NCBI GenBank assembly: GCA_031379885.1 | Contig: JANNFN010000181.1 | Span: forward strand, 1 to 64,000 | Source: Methylotenera_A sp031379885 | GTDB taxonomy: Bacteria; Pseudomonadota; Gammaproteobacteria; Burkholderiales; Methylophilaceae | Reading direction: 5' to 3' | Length of the DNA: 64,000 bases | Part shown: one piece after another, positions 1-7,290 of the stretch | Layout: each line of letters opens with the position of its first letter | How positions within the stretch are numbered: position 1 is the stretch's first letter | Position numbers and translations under genes: made by a program | Notes under the pieces: generated by a model | What the model was told of the DNA's origin: nothing | The model's input: only the letters and a program-made list of their open reading frames with translations | Database searches by the model: none

Positions 1-6
1 CACGCC

Positions 7-45
7 ATGCCCTGCGAGGCAATATCCATGCGGTCTCCAGGGCAT
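7..45 (+). repeat. Dispersed palindromic repeat, copy 1 (intergenic)
   Basis: A perfect 8-bp inverted repeat (7-14 with 38-45, ATGCCCTG/CAGGGCAT) encloses the core word AATATCCATGCG at 21-32. It abuts the stop codon of the minus-strand DUF2789 gene, where it could also act as a weak transcript-end hairpin. It belongs to the twelve-copy family described in the findings. Confidence 0.75.
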
Positions 46-282
46 CTATTTCTGATGCAAGCTAGCATTTAACTGATCAATCACTTCTGCCCAGTCTGCA
101 TCTTTAAGAATCTCTTCACGTAAAAACGCTGCCTGCGCTGATGTCCAAAAAGAGGCTTCAGAAAGTGATAGGCTACTTGCTAAATGCTGATGGGTTTTAA
201 TAAAACTTTGAATTGCAGCATCGTCAGACGGCAAGCCAAGTTGCGCGAATAAGTTATTAAGCGTGTGCATTGTAGATTCCAT
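46..282 (-). CDS. DUF2789 family small protein
   Basis: Small soluble protein of 78 residues. The sequence around LFAQLGLPSDDAAIQSFI and the later FWTSAQAAFLREEI...DADWAEVIDQL match what I know of the DUF2789 family, whose function is unknown. There is no signal peptide or membrane segment. An internal ATG four codons in (position 270) has GGA just upstream and is a credible alternative start, because the family usually begins close to the H-x-L-x-x-L-F motif. The gene ends directly against a palindromic repeat and is followed upstream by a lipoprotein gene on the same strand. Confidence 0.8.
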   Translation of the reverse strand: MESTMHTLNNLFAQLGLPSDDAAIQSFIKTHQHLASSLSLSEASFWTSAQAAFLREEILKDADWAEVIDQLNASLHQK

Positions 283-324
283 CAGTCAAGTAGGGCGGGT
301 AAAATTTGCCTACCCCTACCAATA

Positions 325-534
325 CTATTTTTCAGTAGTGCCGCCAGTTCCTGTCCCAGCGCCACTGGTAGCATCTCCAGTACCAGCGCTAGTTGCCTCC
401 CCGCCGGTTCCTGTCCCAGCACCACTGGCTGCATCTCCTGTACTGGCGCCAGTATTAGGTTTTGGCCCCGCACATCCTACGCAAAAGACAATCGTCAATA
501 GCGCTAAAATTTTCCAAACATTGAATTTTTCCAT
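325..534 (-). CDS. Small Gly/Ala/Thr-rich lipoprotein with a 20-residue tandem repeat
   Basis: A 69-residue protein that starts with a hydrophobic helix ending in CVGC-AG, which reads as a lipobox with an atypical Cys at -3, so it is probably a lipoprotein. The mature part is almost only G, A, T, S and D and contains two 20-residue units beginning GDA(A/T)SGAGTGTGG. A good ribosome site (AAGGAG) precedes the ATG. I do not recognise the family; low complexity suggests a spacer or surface role, which is inference. The tandem unit is also visible in the DNA as a 60-bp repeat. Confidence 0.7.
   Translation of the reverse strand: MEKFNVWKILALLTIVFCVGCAGPKPNTGASTGDAASGAGTGTGGEATSAGTGDATSGAGTGTGGTTEK
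341..452 (-). repeat. 60-bp tandem repeat inside the lipoprotein gene
   Basis: The segment GTTCCTGTCCCAGC occurs at 347-360 and again exactly 60 bp later at 407-420. The flanking bases are nearly identical over about 50 bp. The period is a multiple of three, so copy-number change would keep the reading frame. Confidence 0.8.
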
Positions 535-658
535 GAGAAAACTCCTTTAATTATGTTTAATAAGGGATGTTAAGTTTGTGCTCTACAGGAAGCCTTGTAT
601 GTGCGATGGAGCACTTAGTAAAAAATAAAATAATAGGGTTTAGACAATGATTTCTCTC

Positions 659-695
659 TGCTCTGCAGACCAATACCCATGCGGCTTCCAGAGCA
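659..695 (+). repeat. Dispersed palindromic repeat, copy 2 (intergenic)
   Basis: A 7-bp inverted repeat (659-665 with 689-695, TGCTCTG/CAGAGCA) encloses AATACCCATGCG at 672-683, one base from the family core. It lies between the divergent starts of the lipoprotein gene and the membrane-protein gene at 761. Confidence 0.7.
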
Positions 696-760
696 TCATG
701 TTTTAATCAAATAGATAAGCTAAAATGGTCTAATAATTCAACTTAAATAGAAAACTTATC

Positions 761-1033
761 ATGTTCACCCTGCCCTCTATGTGGAACATCATCATTTCCA
801 CCATCGTGTTTATCATCGCGGCTTGGTATTTTCACCGCTTGTTAGATGCGCAAGGCATCTCAAAAGGCATGACGCGCGGGTTGGTGGTGTTTGTGTTGGC
901 TTATGCGGTTTCGTGGGGTTCGGGTGAGTTGGTAGATTGGGCGCGCGAGAAAATGTATGGCCCAGAACCTGTTTCGCAAACCCAAAAAGATTTAACTGAG
1001 CTGCTAAATGCCAGCGGCATTACGCCGCCGTGA
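761..1033 (+). CDS. Small membrane protein, unknown family
   Basis: A 90-residue protein with an N-terminal transmembrane helix (about residues 7-25) and a second hydrophobic stretch (about 40-55, LVVFVLAYAVSW). A charged tail follows, with EKMYGPEP and DLTELL. I do not recognise a named family. The ribosome site before the ATG is poor, so the start is less certain than the frame. It ends one base before the stop of the convergent membrane-protein gene on the minus strand. Confidence 0.6.
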   Translation: MFTLPSMWNIIISTIVFIIAAWYFHRLLDAQGISKGMTRGLVVFVLAYAVSWGSGELVDWAREKMYGPEPVSQTQKDLTELLNASGITPP

Positions 1034-1034
1034 T

Positions 1035-1427
1035 TTAAATGGTTTTGATTTCGTGTTTAATGATGTTGATGATTGCTGCAAACACCATGATGTATTCCAT
1101 GATGATTGGCAAATAAAGTTGTTGCTCGGGGATATTTGTGAGTACGGTTAAAGCCAGTGTGAGTGCATTGGTGATAATGCCAATGATAATAAAAAGCCCG
1201 ATGAGCGGGGTGCGTAAGCTGAACAGGTAAAATTGGGCGATAAAGCTTAAGCCGAGCACTGTTTCTAGCGTGATGCCTTGGCCAATGTGACTATTGGCAA
1301 GGTTAAAGGCAATATACAATATGGTGAGCACGCATGCGGCAGGTAGCTTGGTTGGCAAGCCTGTGCCATCGTGCTTTAACCTTAGCACAAGCCAAGTGTG
1401 CGTTAATATTGCCGTAATCAGTTTCAT
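1035..1427 (-). CDS. Four-helix small membrane protein (paralog 1)
   Basis: About 130 residues with four predicted membrane helices. It shares its start (MKLI.AILTH.WL.L.LKH), the motif TKLPAAC, LGLSFIA.FYLF.LR and the end EYIM.FA..INVIK.EIK with the protein at 8205-8597, so the two are clear paralogs. The reading frame opens nine bases earlier with TTG (1436); the ATG at 1427 is preferred because the paralog starts at the same place after a strong ribosome site. Function is unknown. Both paralogs lie beside members of the MxIYQ small-protein family, suggesting a duplicated cassette. Confidence 0.7.
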   Translation of the reverse strand: MKLITAILTHTWLVLRLKHDGTGLPTKLPAACVLTILYIAFNLANSHIGQGITLETVLGLSFIAQFYLFSLRTPLIGLFIIIGIITNALTLALTVLTNIPEQQLYLPIIMEYIMVFAAIINIIKHEIKTI

Positions 1428-1534
1428 TTTGTTCAATCATCCCTATCAATAATAGAGGCTAAACCACAATCATTTCCTGCCCTGTACCAGTTCTTGGCAT
1501 CACCATTCTCGCTAAGTGCTAAAGCATTAAGTCG

Positions 1535-1572
1535 AATGCGAAACCCAATACCTATGCGCCTCTCGGAGCATT
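1535..1572 (+). repeat. Dispersed palindromic repeat, copy 3 (degenerate)
   Basis: The core AATACCTATGCG (1547-1558) has two changes from the family word. Only a short outer stem remains (AATGC at 1535-1539 with GCATT at 1568-1572). It lies between the membrane-protein gene and the small MxIYQ gene. Confidence 0.5.
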
Positions 1573-1592
1573 AGTTTTAAGTCTGTTTGGGC

Positions 1593-1742
1593 TTAAATGC
1601 CTTCATCTTCTACTGCGTTAATGAAAAAGTAATCTTCTTTACTCATTTCATTTAGTTTGGCTACTTCTTCTTTAGCCACTTCGAAGTTAAGAAATGCATA
1701 CTCTAGTTCGTTTTGTTTGTTGATCACTTGGTAAATAGTCAT
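1593..1742 (-). CDS. MxIYQ-family small protein, member A1
   Basis: A 49-residue open frame starting MTIYQVIN and ending with an acidic tail. It has a good ribosome site (AAGGAG, seven bases before the ATG). Three other frames of 49-50 residues in this window (2734-2886, 7747-7896, 8687-8836) share M-x-I-Y-Q-(V/I)-x-N, then N at position 11, Y near 15, an acidic/Ala helix, and an aromatic cluster followed by (V/A)-E near residues 38-44. That repeated conservation is strong evidence of real coding. No signal peptide or membrane helix is visible. I know of no function; a small cytoplasmic regulatory or binding protein is a guess. Confidence 0.75.
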   Translation of the reverse strand: MTIYQVINKQNELEYAFLNFEVAKEEVAKLNEMSKEDYFFINAVEDEGI

Positions 1743-2072
1743 TTTGTCGCTCCTTAAATATTTAATTTAATTACCTACAGTAAATATTTAGCAATTAGCA
1801 GACCAGCAATATGATTATTTAAATTTAGTGTTATATTTCAATAAGTTAAAATAAATTAATAGGTTTTTTGATGATAGTTTTGGGTGGGTTTTAGTTAAGT
1901 TTTGTTCGAGAGTTCGACAGGACTGTGCAAATTTAGACAATTTGTACTAAATGCATACACAATTAACGTATATTCAGGCTGCCCTGCAACCCAATATCCA
2001 TGTGGCTTGCAGGGCAGCCGTTTTTAGCTATTTAAACCCAAACGTGTTGTTTAAACTATTTGCGCTTGTGCA
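1743..2072. other. Intergenic region, AT-rich
   Basis: A 330-base stretch with no convincing gene. It holds the leader of the A1 gene and repeat copy 4 near its distal end. I see no terminator or known RNA. Confidence 0.5.
1977..2019 (+). repeat. Dispersed palindromic repeat, copy 4 (best stem)
   Basis: A perfect 13-bp inverted repeat (1977-1989 with 2007-2019, GGCTGCCCTGCAA/TTGCAGGGCAGCC) encloses a 17-base loop containing AATATCCATGTG (1993-2004), one base from the core word. This is the most complete copy of the family and serves as its reference. Confidence 0.85.
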
Positions 2073-2489
2073 TTAAGCTTTAGCTGCACTGAATAAGCGT
2101 GTAAATTCCATCTGATTTTTGCTAGAAGTGGAGCGGAATTTGGTTTTTAATAATTCTTGTGCGTATTCTTCATTGCCAATTTGGTGCTGCGTTAGTACCT
2201 CACCCGCGCACAAATGTAGCTCTGCATGCACCTTACGCGCGGTTTCATATTCTGGTAGGTGACCATATAAATTTTTGCCTTCGTCATAAAGCCATTTGCC
2301 TATCGCACATAAATTATCCTGTGATAGTTCCGTGATATCTAAATTCTCACGGCTCGTGCCATCCATCTCTTTTAGCAGTTTTTTCTTTAAAGCATGGTGC
2401 GTATCAAGTACGTATTTAAGATTAATGCCAGATAAAGCCTCTGGCTTTGGTTTGGTTACTTTTTTATCAAACCAATCTAATAATGCCAT
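2073..2489 (-). CDS. CZB (chemoreceptor zinc-binding) domain protein
   Basis: About 138 residues. A conserved His near the start (LDTHHALKKKL), then C-A-I-G-K-W-L-Y-D-E-G, then H-A-E-L-H (residues about 28-105), match the His/Cys zinc site of CZB domains known from chemoreceptors and diguanylate cyclases. Here the domain stands alone, with no methyl-accepting or GGDEF part. The frame opens at 2528, but the ATG at 2489 has AAAGGAAAT upstream and gives the natural MALLDWFDKK start. A role in sensing zinc or hypochlorous acid is known for some family members; for this stand-alone protein it is inference. Confidence 0.8.
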   Translation of the reverse strand: MALLDWFDKKVTKPKPEALSGINLKYVLDTHHALKKKLLKEMDGTSRENLDITELSQDNLCAIGKWLYDEGKNLYGHLPEYETARKVHAELHLCAGEVLTQHQIGNEEYAQELLKTKFRSTSSKNQMEFTRLFSAAKA

Positions 2490-2733
2490 TTTAATTTCCT
2501 TTAACATGCTGAACTTTAGAAAGGTCATAGCAAAGGCTGTGCCACGCGCGAATTAATTAGATAACTAATTGAATTTTAAAGATTAAATATTTATTTGTTG
2601 CTAAGAGCTGATGCTTAATAAAATTGAATGTGCACATATATGGTGCGCGTGCACTGAGCCATGCTCAGATTATATTGGGATTAGCCCATTCCAGCTGTTC
2701 TTGCGTGGGTGAATTGCAGAACTAAAAGCTAGA

Positions 2734-2886
2734 TTAGTTAGCTTCTTTCGGTTCAACTTCTTCTACATGGTAAAAGTGTTTGTTATCCAACGCGCTTAAG
2801 TCTTGTGCGGCGCGCATAGCTTGCTCTATCTCTGCAAATTCGCAGTAGAGTTGGTTATCTTCATTTAATACTTGGTATATGTTCAT
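2734..2886 (-). CDS. MxIYQ-family small protein, member B1
   Basis: A 50-residue frame starting MNIYQVLNEDNQLY with an AAAGG ribosome site. It is most like member B2 (8687-8836): both share IYQVLNE-(D/E)-N-x-L-Y near the start and H-(F/Y)-Y-H-V-E-E near the end. The 39 bases ahead of the two genes are also conserved, which points to duplication of gene plus promoter. No known family; cytoplasmic by composition. Confidence 0.75.
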   Translation of the reverse strand: MNIYQVLNEDNQLYCEFAEIEQAMRAAQDLSALDNKHFYHVEEVEPKEAN

Positions 2887-2922
2887 TTCACAGCCTTTTA
2901 TGCACTTTGCAGTGCTTAGTGC

Positions 2923-2961
2923 TACATCGGCATGTTTTTTATAATCTTTAGATAAAAAGCA
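2923..2961 (-). promoter_or_regulatory. Upstream block shared with member B2
   Basis: Starting 37 bases before the B1 start codon, this block begins (plus strand) TACATCGGCATGTTT and ends AAAAGCA. It aligns without gaps to 8875-8913, which sits at the same distance from B2. Conservation outside the coding frame suggests a shared promoter or operator; the exact -10/-35 is not clear to me. Confidence 0.5.
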
Positions 2962-3029
2962 GATTTATGGTGTAACCTTATTTAAAGCGGTTGATTAAAA
3001 AGTTAACGATTGAAAATGGGCACTAAAAA

Positions 3030-3212
3030 ATGATGAATAAAGAAACCAGCGATAGCGCAATCACCACGCTAACGCAGTTAGTTGAAAATACTTGCTTTTG
3101 TAAGCTGAGAGAAGCTTGTAGCGATAAAAATAGCAGTGAATGTATGCGACATAGAAATATTTATGCGGAATTTATGCAGCAAAAACGCGAAGAGCGTTCT
3201 CGCAAAGCCTAA
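3030..3212 (+). CDS. Small cysteine-containing protein, unknown
   Basis: A 60-residue frame with four cysteines (NTCFCKLREAC...SECMRH) and a basic tail (QQKREERSRK). The C-x-C...C...C spacing could bind a metal, but I cannot assign a family. The ribosome site is weak (GGG 11 bases upstream) and a second ATG follows directly. It ends four bases before the convergent gene at 3217. Confidence 0.5.
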   Translation: MMNKETSDSAITTLTQLVENTCFCKLREACSDKNSSECMRHRNIYAEFMQQKREERSRKA

Positions 3213-3216
3213 CAAA

Positions 3217-3399
3217 TTAAGGGATACCAATGACTTTAAGGTATTCCTCCAGCGTGAGGGTTAGCTTTTCTATCGAGCTAGTGACTTCATCTAGATGCGT
3301 GTTTGAATCAAGATGCAGTTTCTCTAACAAGGCTTTGTGTTTTTCAATCGCTTCTGCATGCTCTTGAAACTTAGCGTTTTTTAAATCTTGTTTAGTCAT
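3217..3399 (-). CDS. Small helical (coiled-coil-like) protein, unknown
   Basis: About 60 residues, rich in E, K, L and A with heptad-like spacing (EHAEAIEKHKALLEKLHL ... SIEKLTLTLEEYL), so probably a helical bundle or coiled coil. The ATG at 3399 follows GGAGA at good distance and is preferred over the ATG at 3414, whose start codon lies just before that ribosome site. No family recognised. Confidence 0.5.
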   Translation of the reverse strand: MTKQDLKNAKFQEHAEAIEKHKALLEKLHLDSNTHLDEVTSSIEKLTLTLEEYLKVIGIP

Positions 3400-3427
3400 T
3401 GCTGGTTTCTCCATAAGTAAGTGATCA

Positions 3428-3952
3428 CTATAACGGTTTTACCGTTCCACAGCTTGCATTAATCCACTTACCATTGATATCTGCCCGCTCGTTCACTGGG
3501 TTGCCTTGCGCCTCACCTTTGAAATTGGTTTGGCCAGAGAAACTTTCTGGGCTTGTAACGGCGCCTTCTGCGGTTCCATTGCCTTTCAGCTCTGCACTGT
3601 TACAAACAAAGTCCACTTTGTAGTTGTTACCGTTGCGGGTTGCATTTTGAGAAGTACAGCCTAATTCGGTTTGGTAAAAATTGGGTAGCGTTTTTTGATT
3701 GGCCATTTCTTGCGTAATACAAGCATTGGATATGGCGGCGCCATTTTCAATTTGTGGCATATCTAGTCCGTAATCTTTGGCTAAATCTTTTATGTTTTTC
3801 ATTTGATCTGGTGGTATATGCGGCGCTAATAGCAACAAATCGGATGTGGTTGTAATTTGCCATAACCCAGGTCGCATGTTGAGTTCTGCTGCGTTTGCAG
3901 CAGAGGCTAACAGTGAGAATAATAAAGTAACAACCATAAAGATTTTGCGCAT
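3428..3952 (-). CDS. Secreted DUF3617 family protein
   Basis: About 174 residues with a clear signal peptide (MRKIFMVVTLLFSLLASAANA-AE) and the family opening N-M-R-P-G-L-W-Q-I-T-T-T. Cysteines in CITQEM, LGCTSQ, FVCNSA and ASCGTV are the usual disulfide candidates of the periplasmic DUF3617 family. Function is unknown. The frame opens at 3967, but the ATG at 3952 has AGGAG upstream and starts the signal peptide directly. Confidence 0.8.
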   Translation of the reverse strand: MRKIFMVVTLLFSLLASAANAAELNMRPGLWQITTTSDLLLLAPHIPPDQMKNIKDLAKDYGLDMPQIENGAAISNACITQEMANQKTLPNFYQTELGCTSQNATRNGNNYKVDFVCNSAELKGNGTAEGAVTSPESFSGQTNFKGEAQGNPVNERADINGKWINASCGTVKPL

Positions 3953-4286
3953 TGAAGCTCCTAGCAAATGTGTGACGTACTAATTTTTAGAGGGCGTTTT
4001 AGCCAGTTAAGTTCAGCAAGACTAAGTTTCGCACCATTGCTGTGCGCTTTGCTAGCACTTTGAGTTGTAATTTTTGAATACCAAAAGTGTAAATAATTCG
4101 GCTATATGCCATCACTTACTTTTGCTTAAAAGTAAACTTTATTGTATGGCGTAAATTTGTAGCTTATCGCCTACTTATTATATTTAATAAACCAAACACA
4201 CTAGAAACCATATGCGCCAAGTCTTATAAAGCCTTGTTCACAGCCATTTTACGGGCACCGAATAAATAATTTTTATTTATCATTGA

Positions 4287-4300
4287 GTGCGTTAACGCAC
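4287..4300. promoter_or_regulatory. 14-bp perfect palindrome, possible operator
   Basis: GTGCGTTAACGCAC reads the same on both strands. It lies mid-way in the long divergent intergenic region, where a dimeric repressor could bind. No matching regulator is known to me. Confidence 0.35.
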
Positions 4301-4531
4301 AGATACCTTTCTATTCTTGCATTTAAATTGCAGCTGTCACTTGTAAAATATCTATCATAAGTTAATTTTTTACCTGAATTATCCGATATATAAGTAGGTT
4401 CTAAATATTTGTTCAATAGCGCAGAACGACTTGGAACGGTAATTGCTTAATAGAATTACATAGTCGCATTTTTTGATTTAATTTTTAGTGTTAGTTTTAA
4501 TTTTTTTGTGAGGTGTATCAAACTTAATATG

Positions 4532-4549
4532 TAGATTGGCGACAATCTA
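4532..4549 (+). promoter_or_regulatory. Leader hairpin beside the protease ribosome site
   Basis: TAGATTG (4532-4538) pairs perfectly with CAATCTA (4543-4549) around a GCGA tetraloop. The stem ends four bases before GGAGG (4554-4558). In the mRNA it could modulate ribosome access or stability. Confidence 0.4.
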
Positions 4550-4563
4550 AATTGGAGGCCATC

Positions 4564-5589
4564 ATGACAAAGCTCTGCTTTACGTTTTATTCGGCTTTAT
4601 TTTATTTGTGTTTTGCAACTTCAACGTTGGCAGCGCCAACCGATGAACTGGTGCATCAACTCAATGCTCAAGTACTGCGTGTGCAGGTTGGGCTTGCAAA
4701 TGGTAGCTACGGGCTTGGTTCTGCCGTGGTGATTGCAAAAGATCAAGTCGTTACTAATTGTCATGTTGTGGCTAATGCTAATAGTATTAATGTTGTTAAC
4801 AACGGTGCGCCACTGGCTGTAACTGCCATCAAGCCAGATTGGCATCACGATTTATGTATTTTAAAAGTAGAAAACCTAGATGCGCCAGTTGCAAAAATTG
4901 GCTCGAGCAAAAATCTTAAGTACGAGCAATCTGTTTTTACCATCGGTTATCCCCATTTTCAGGCTGTGCCCAGTAGCACTTATGGCGTTGTAAAAGGCCT
5001 TTACCCAATGGATGATAGCGTGATTATTCGCGCTACTAGCACTTTTGGGCTTGGTGCCAGCGGCGGCGGTGTGTTTGATGACGAAGGTAATTTGGTAGGG
5101 GTTATTACGCTAAAAAGCCCAGGTAGCAATGCTTATTACTACAACATGCCGGTAGAGTGGGTGCAGGCGCTATTAAATAAGCCAGAACAGGCCGTTACCG
5201 CTAAAAGTGAACAACCTTTTTGGGCGGTATCATATGATAAATGGCCGTATTTCATGCAGGTTGTTCAACCATTTATCACCGAAAATTGGGATTCGTTATT
5301 ACAAATCGCGACTAAATGGACGGAGCAAGAGCCAAATACTTTGGAGTCTTGGTTCTACTTGGCAACGGCTGAATATGCTGCAAAGGATTTTGATCATGCA
5401 GAAGTGCATATGCAAAAAGTGGTGGCAATGAATCATCAGCATAGCCAAGCAATCTATTATTTAGGCTTGATGGCAGAAGCAAGCGGCAAGCATACTTTAG
5501 CTTTAACGAATGTTGCGCTGCTGAATAATTTAGATGAAACAGTCGCAACCCAACTTAAAGTTGCGATGGGAATGACAACAGCAGAGTAA
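4564..5589 (+). CDS. Secreted trypsin-like serine protease with TPR tail (copy 1)
   Basis: About 341 residues. A signal peptide (to TLAAP) is followed by a chymotrypsin-fold domain with the triad visible as NCHVV (His), HHDLCILKV (Asp) and GASGGGVFD (Ser). The C-terminal third has TPR-like helices (ESWFYLATAEYAAKDFDHAEVHMQKVV). There is no PDZ domain, unlike DegP/DegQ. Two paralogs follow the same plan (6223-7281 and 26893-27933). The ATG at 4564 follows GGAGG at ideal spacing; the longer TTG frame from 4552 would include that ribosome site. A role in envelope quality control is inferred. Confidence 0.8.
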   Translation: MTKLCFTFYSALFYLCFATSTLAAPTDELVHQLNAQVLRVQVGLANGSYGLGSAVVIAKDQVVTNCHVVANANSINVVNNGAPLAVTAIKPDWHHDLCILKVENLDAPVAKIGSSKNLKYEQSVFTIGYPHFQAVPSSTYGVVKGLYPMDDSVIIRATSTFGLGASGGGVFDDEGNLVGVITLKSPGSNAYYYNMPVEWVQALLNKPEQAVTAKSEQPFWAVSYDKWPYFMQVVQPFITENWDSLLQIATKWTEQEPNTLESWFYLATAEYAAKDFDHAEVHMQKVVAMNHQHSQAIYYLGLMAEASGKHTLALTNVALLNNLDETVATQLKVAMGMTTAE

Positions 5590-5657
5590 CTATGCGCACA
5601 TTCGGAACTTAAGTTATTTGACTTACTCATACGGTAGTCAATAATTTAGGAACGACT

Positions 5658-6191
5658 ATGCGTGTACTAGCTGGAGTAATTTTAATGTTGTTATCCCCAC
5701 TTTCTGCTTTAGCCGACGAATGCCCCGCGCTACTTAATCATCAGTTTAAAACTTTGCAGGGTGAGTCTATTAACCTGTGCGATTATCGCGATAAGCCGAT
5801 TTTAGTTGTGAATACCGCCAGCAAATGTGGATTTACCCCGCAATTTGAAAAACTGGAAGGCATGTACAGCCAATATAAAGACAAAGGCTTACTGGTGATT
5901 GGATTTCCTTCCAACGATTTTCGCCAAGAGTTAAAAAACGATTCCGAAATTGGTAGTTTCTGTAAACTCACGTATGGCGTGAAGTTCCCCATGGTGACAA
6001 AAAGCTCAGTCAGCGGCCCAAACACTAATCCATTTTATAAAGAGTTAATTGCTGCAAGCGGACAGGCGCCAAAATGGAACTTTTATAAATATGTGATTAC
6101 CCCAGGCGGCAAATCAGTGCAGAGTTTTGCTAGCACTACGCAACCAGATGACCCTGCTATTATGAAATTGATTGAGCCGTATCTTAAATAA
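5658..6191 (+). CDS. Periplasmic glutathione-peroxidase-like thiol peroxidase
   Basis: 177 residues with a signal peptide (to ALADE). The peroxidatic cysteine is in NTASKCGFTPQ, followed by the partner motif FPSNDFRQE and the KWNFYKY tryptophan/asparagine. These are the active-site positions of the GPx family. FPSND replaces the more usual FPCNQF, so the resolving cysteine and the usual Gln position differ from classical bacterial GPx. It is expected to reduce peroxides in the periplasm. It sits between two protease paralogs on the same strand, probably in one transcript with them. Confidence 0.85.
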   Translation: MRVLAGVILMLLSPLSALADECPALLNHQFKTLQGESINLCDYRDKPILVVNTASKCGFTPQFEKLEGMYSQYKDKGLLVIGFPSNDFRQELKNDSEIGSFCKLTYGVKFPMVTKSSVSGPNTNPFYKELIAASGQAPKWNFYKYVITPGGKSVQSFASTTQPDDPAIMKLIEPYLK

Positions 6192-6222
6192 ACTAGAAAC
6201 ACAAAATAGAAATGTGAATGCG

Positions 6223-7281
6223 ATGAATATAAATAAGTTTTCTTTGTGCTTTTTGTTGCTGAATACGATTGCAAGTGCTGGCGCCCAGGCTACCGTTTTG
6301 GTGGAGCCAACGGATGAGTTTTTACATAACTTAAAACAATCGATGGTAAAAATTGGTACTACCACTAAATCTGGTGGGCATGGTTTTGGTACTGGCATTG
6401 CAATTAGTAAAGATCAGGTCGTAACTAACTGTCATGTGGTAAGTAACGCTAACGGGATTTCTATCAGCAAGTGGGGTACGGAATATCCTGTGGATTCTTT
6501 ACAAGCAGATTGGAAACACGATTTGTGTATTCTTAAGGTGGAATATGCAGATTTGAAGCCAGTGACGATGGGCGACTCTTCAAAACTCAGTTATGAGCAG
6601 CCTATTATCTCAATCTCTATGCCTAACGATTCACCTGCGCCTTATGTAGCGTTGAGCACCATTAAAGCGCTTTATCCATTAGACTATGTAGAAGTGATTC
6701 GTACCCAAGCGGCATTTTCAATAGGCGCGAGCGGTAGCCCAATATTTGACTACGATGGCAAATTAATAGGCGTAAGTACGTTTAAAAGTCCAGGCAAAAA
6801 AGCCTATTTTTATAATATGCCAGTTAATTTGGTGAAAGCAGTCATGCAAACTCCGCTGGTGAAGTTAAATTCACAACATGATTTGCCATTTTGGGATGCG
6901 CCCGATGAAGCCCGACCATTTTTTATGCAGATTGTGTTGCCCTTTCAAAATAATCGCTGGCAAGATGTTCAAAAAGTGGCCAGTCATTGGGTAGAAAAAG
7001 AGCCTAGCAATGCAGAAGCTTGGTATTACATGGGTGAAGCTGCGCAACATCTGGGGAACGGGCAAGCAGCAGCAATGCATTATCAAAAAGCATTAAGTTT
7101 GCACCCAAACCACCCTGCCACATTGCAAGCTACTGCGTTACTGGCGCAAAAAGAGGGTAAGCAAGCAGAGACAAACAAAATTCGTTTAACACTAAAAGAA
7201 ATTAACCCAGAGCTTTTGGAAGATTTGGACAGCGCCGCGCAGGCGGAGTGCCTAGCATCCAGTAAAAGCGCTGAATGTTAA
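6223..7281 (+). CDS. Secreted trypsin-like serine protease with TPR tail (copy 2)
   Basis: About 352 residues; signal peptide to GAQA, then the triad in NCHVVSNA (His), KHDLCILKV (Asp) and GASGSPIFD (Ser), then a TPR-like tail (NAEAWYYMGEAAQHLGNGQAAAMHYQKAL). It is close to copies 1 and 3. The frame extends back to 6172 inside the peroxidase gene, but the ATG at 6223 starts the signal peptide directly and is preferred despite a weak ribosome site. It is followed after nine bases by a small gene on the same strand. Confidence 0.8.
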   Translation: MNINKFSLCFLLLNTIASAGAQATVLVEPTDEFLHNLKQSMVKIGTTTKSGGHGFGTGIAISKDQVVTNCHVVSNANGISISKWGTEYPVDSLQADWKHDLCILKVEYADLKPVTMGDSSKLSYEQPIISISMPNDSPAPYVALSTIKALYPLDYVEVIRTQAAFSIGASGSPIFDYDGKLIGVSTFKSPGKKAYFYNMPVNLVKAVMQTPLVKLNSQHDLPFWDAPDEARPFFMQIVLPFQNNRWQDVQKVASHWVEKEPSNAEAWYYMGEAAQHLGNGQAAAMHYQKALSLHPNHPATLQATALLAQKEGKQAETNKIRLTLKEINPELLEDLDSAAQAECLASSKSAEC

Positions 7282-7290
7282 GAACTCCAC

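Larger units (their letters stand above)
3953..4563. other. Long AT-rich intergenic region between divergent genes
   Basis: About 610 bases without a convincing gene. It contains an AT-rich hairpin (4262-4269 with 4273-4280), a 14-bp perfect palindrome at 4287-4300 and a hairpin touching the ribosome site of the downstream protease gene. I recognise no known RNA family. Confidence 0.5.

Noticed and set aside
263..550. Pro/Val/Ala-rich plus-strand frame across the lipoprotein gene
   Set aside because: It is the antisense of the tandem repeat; the minus-strand frame has a lipoprotein signal and a good ribosome site.
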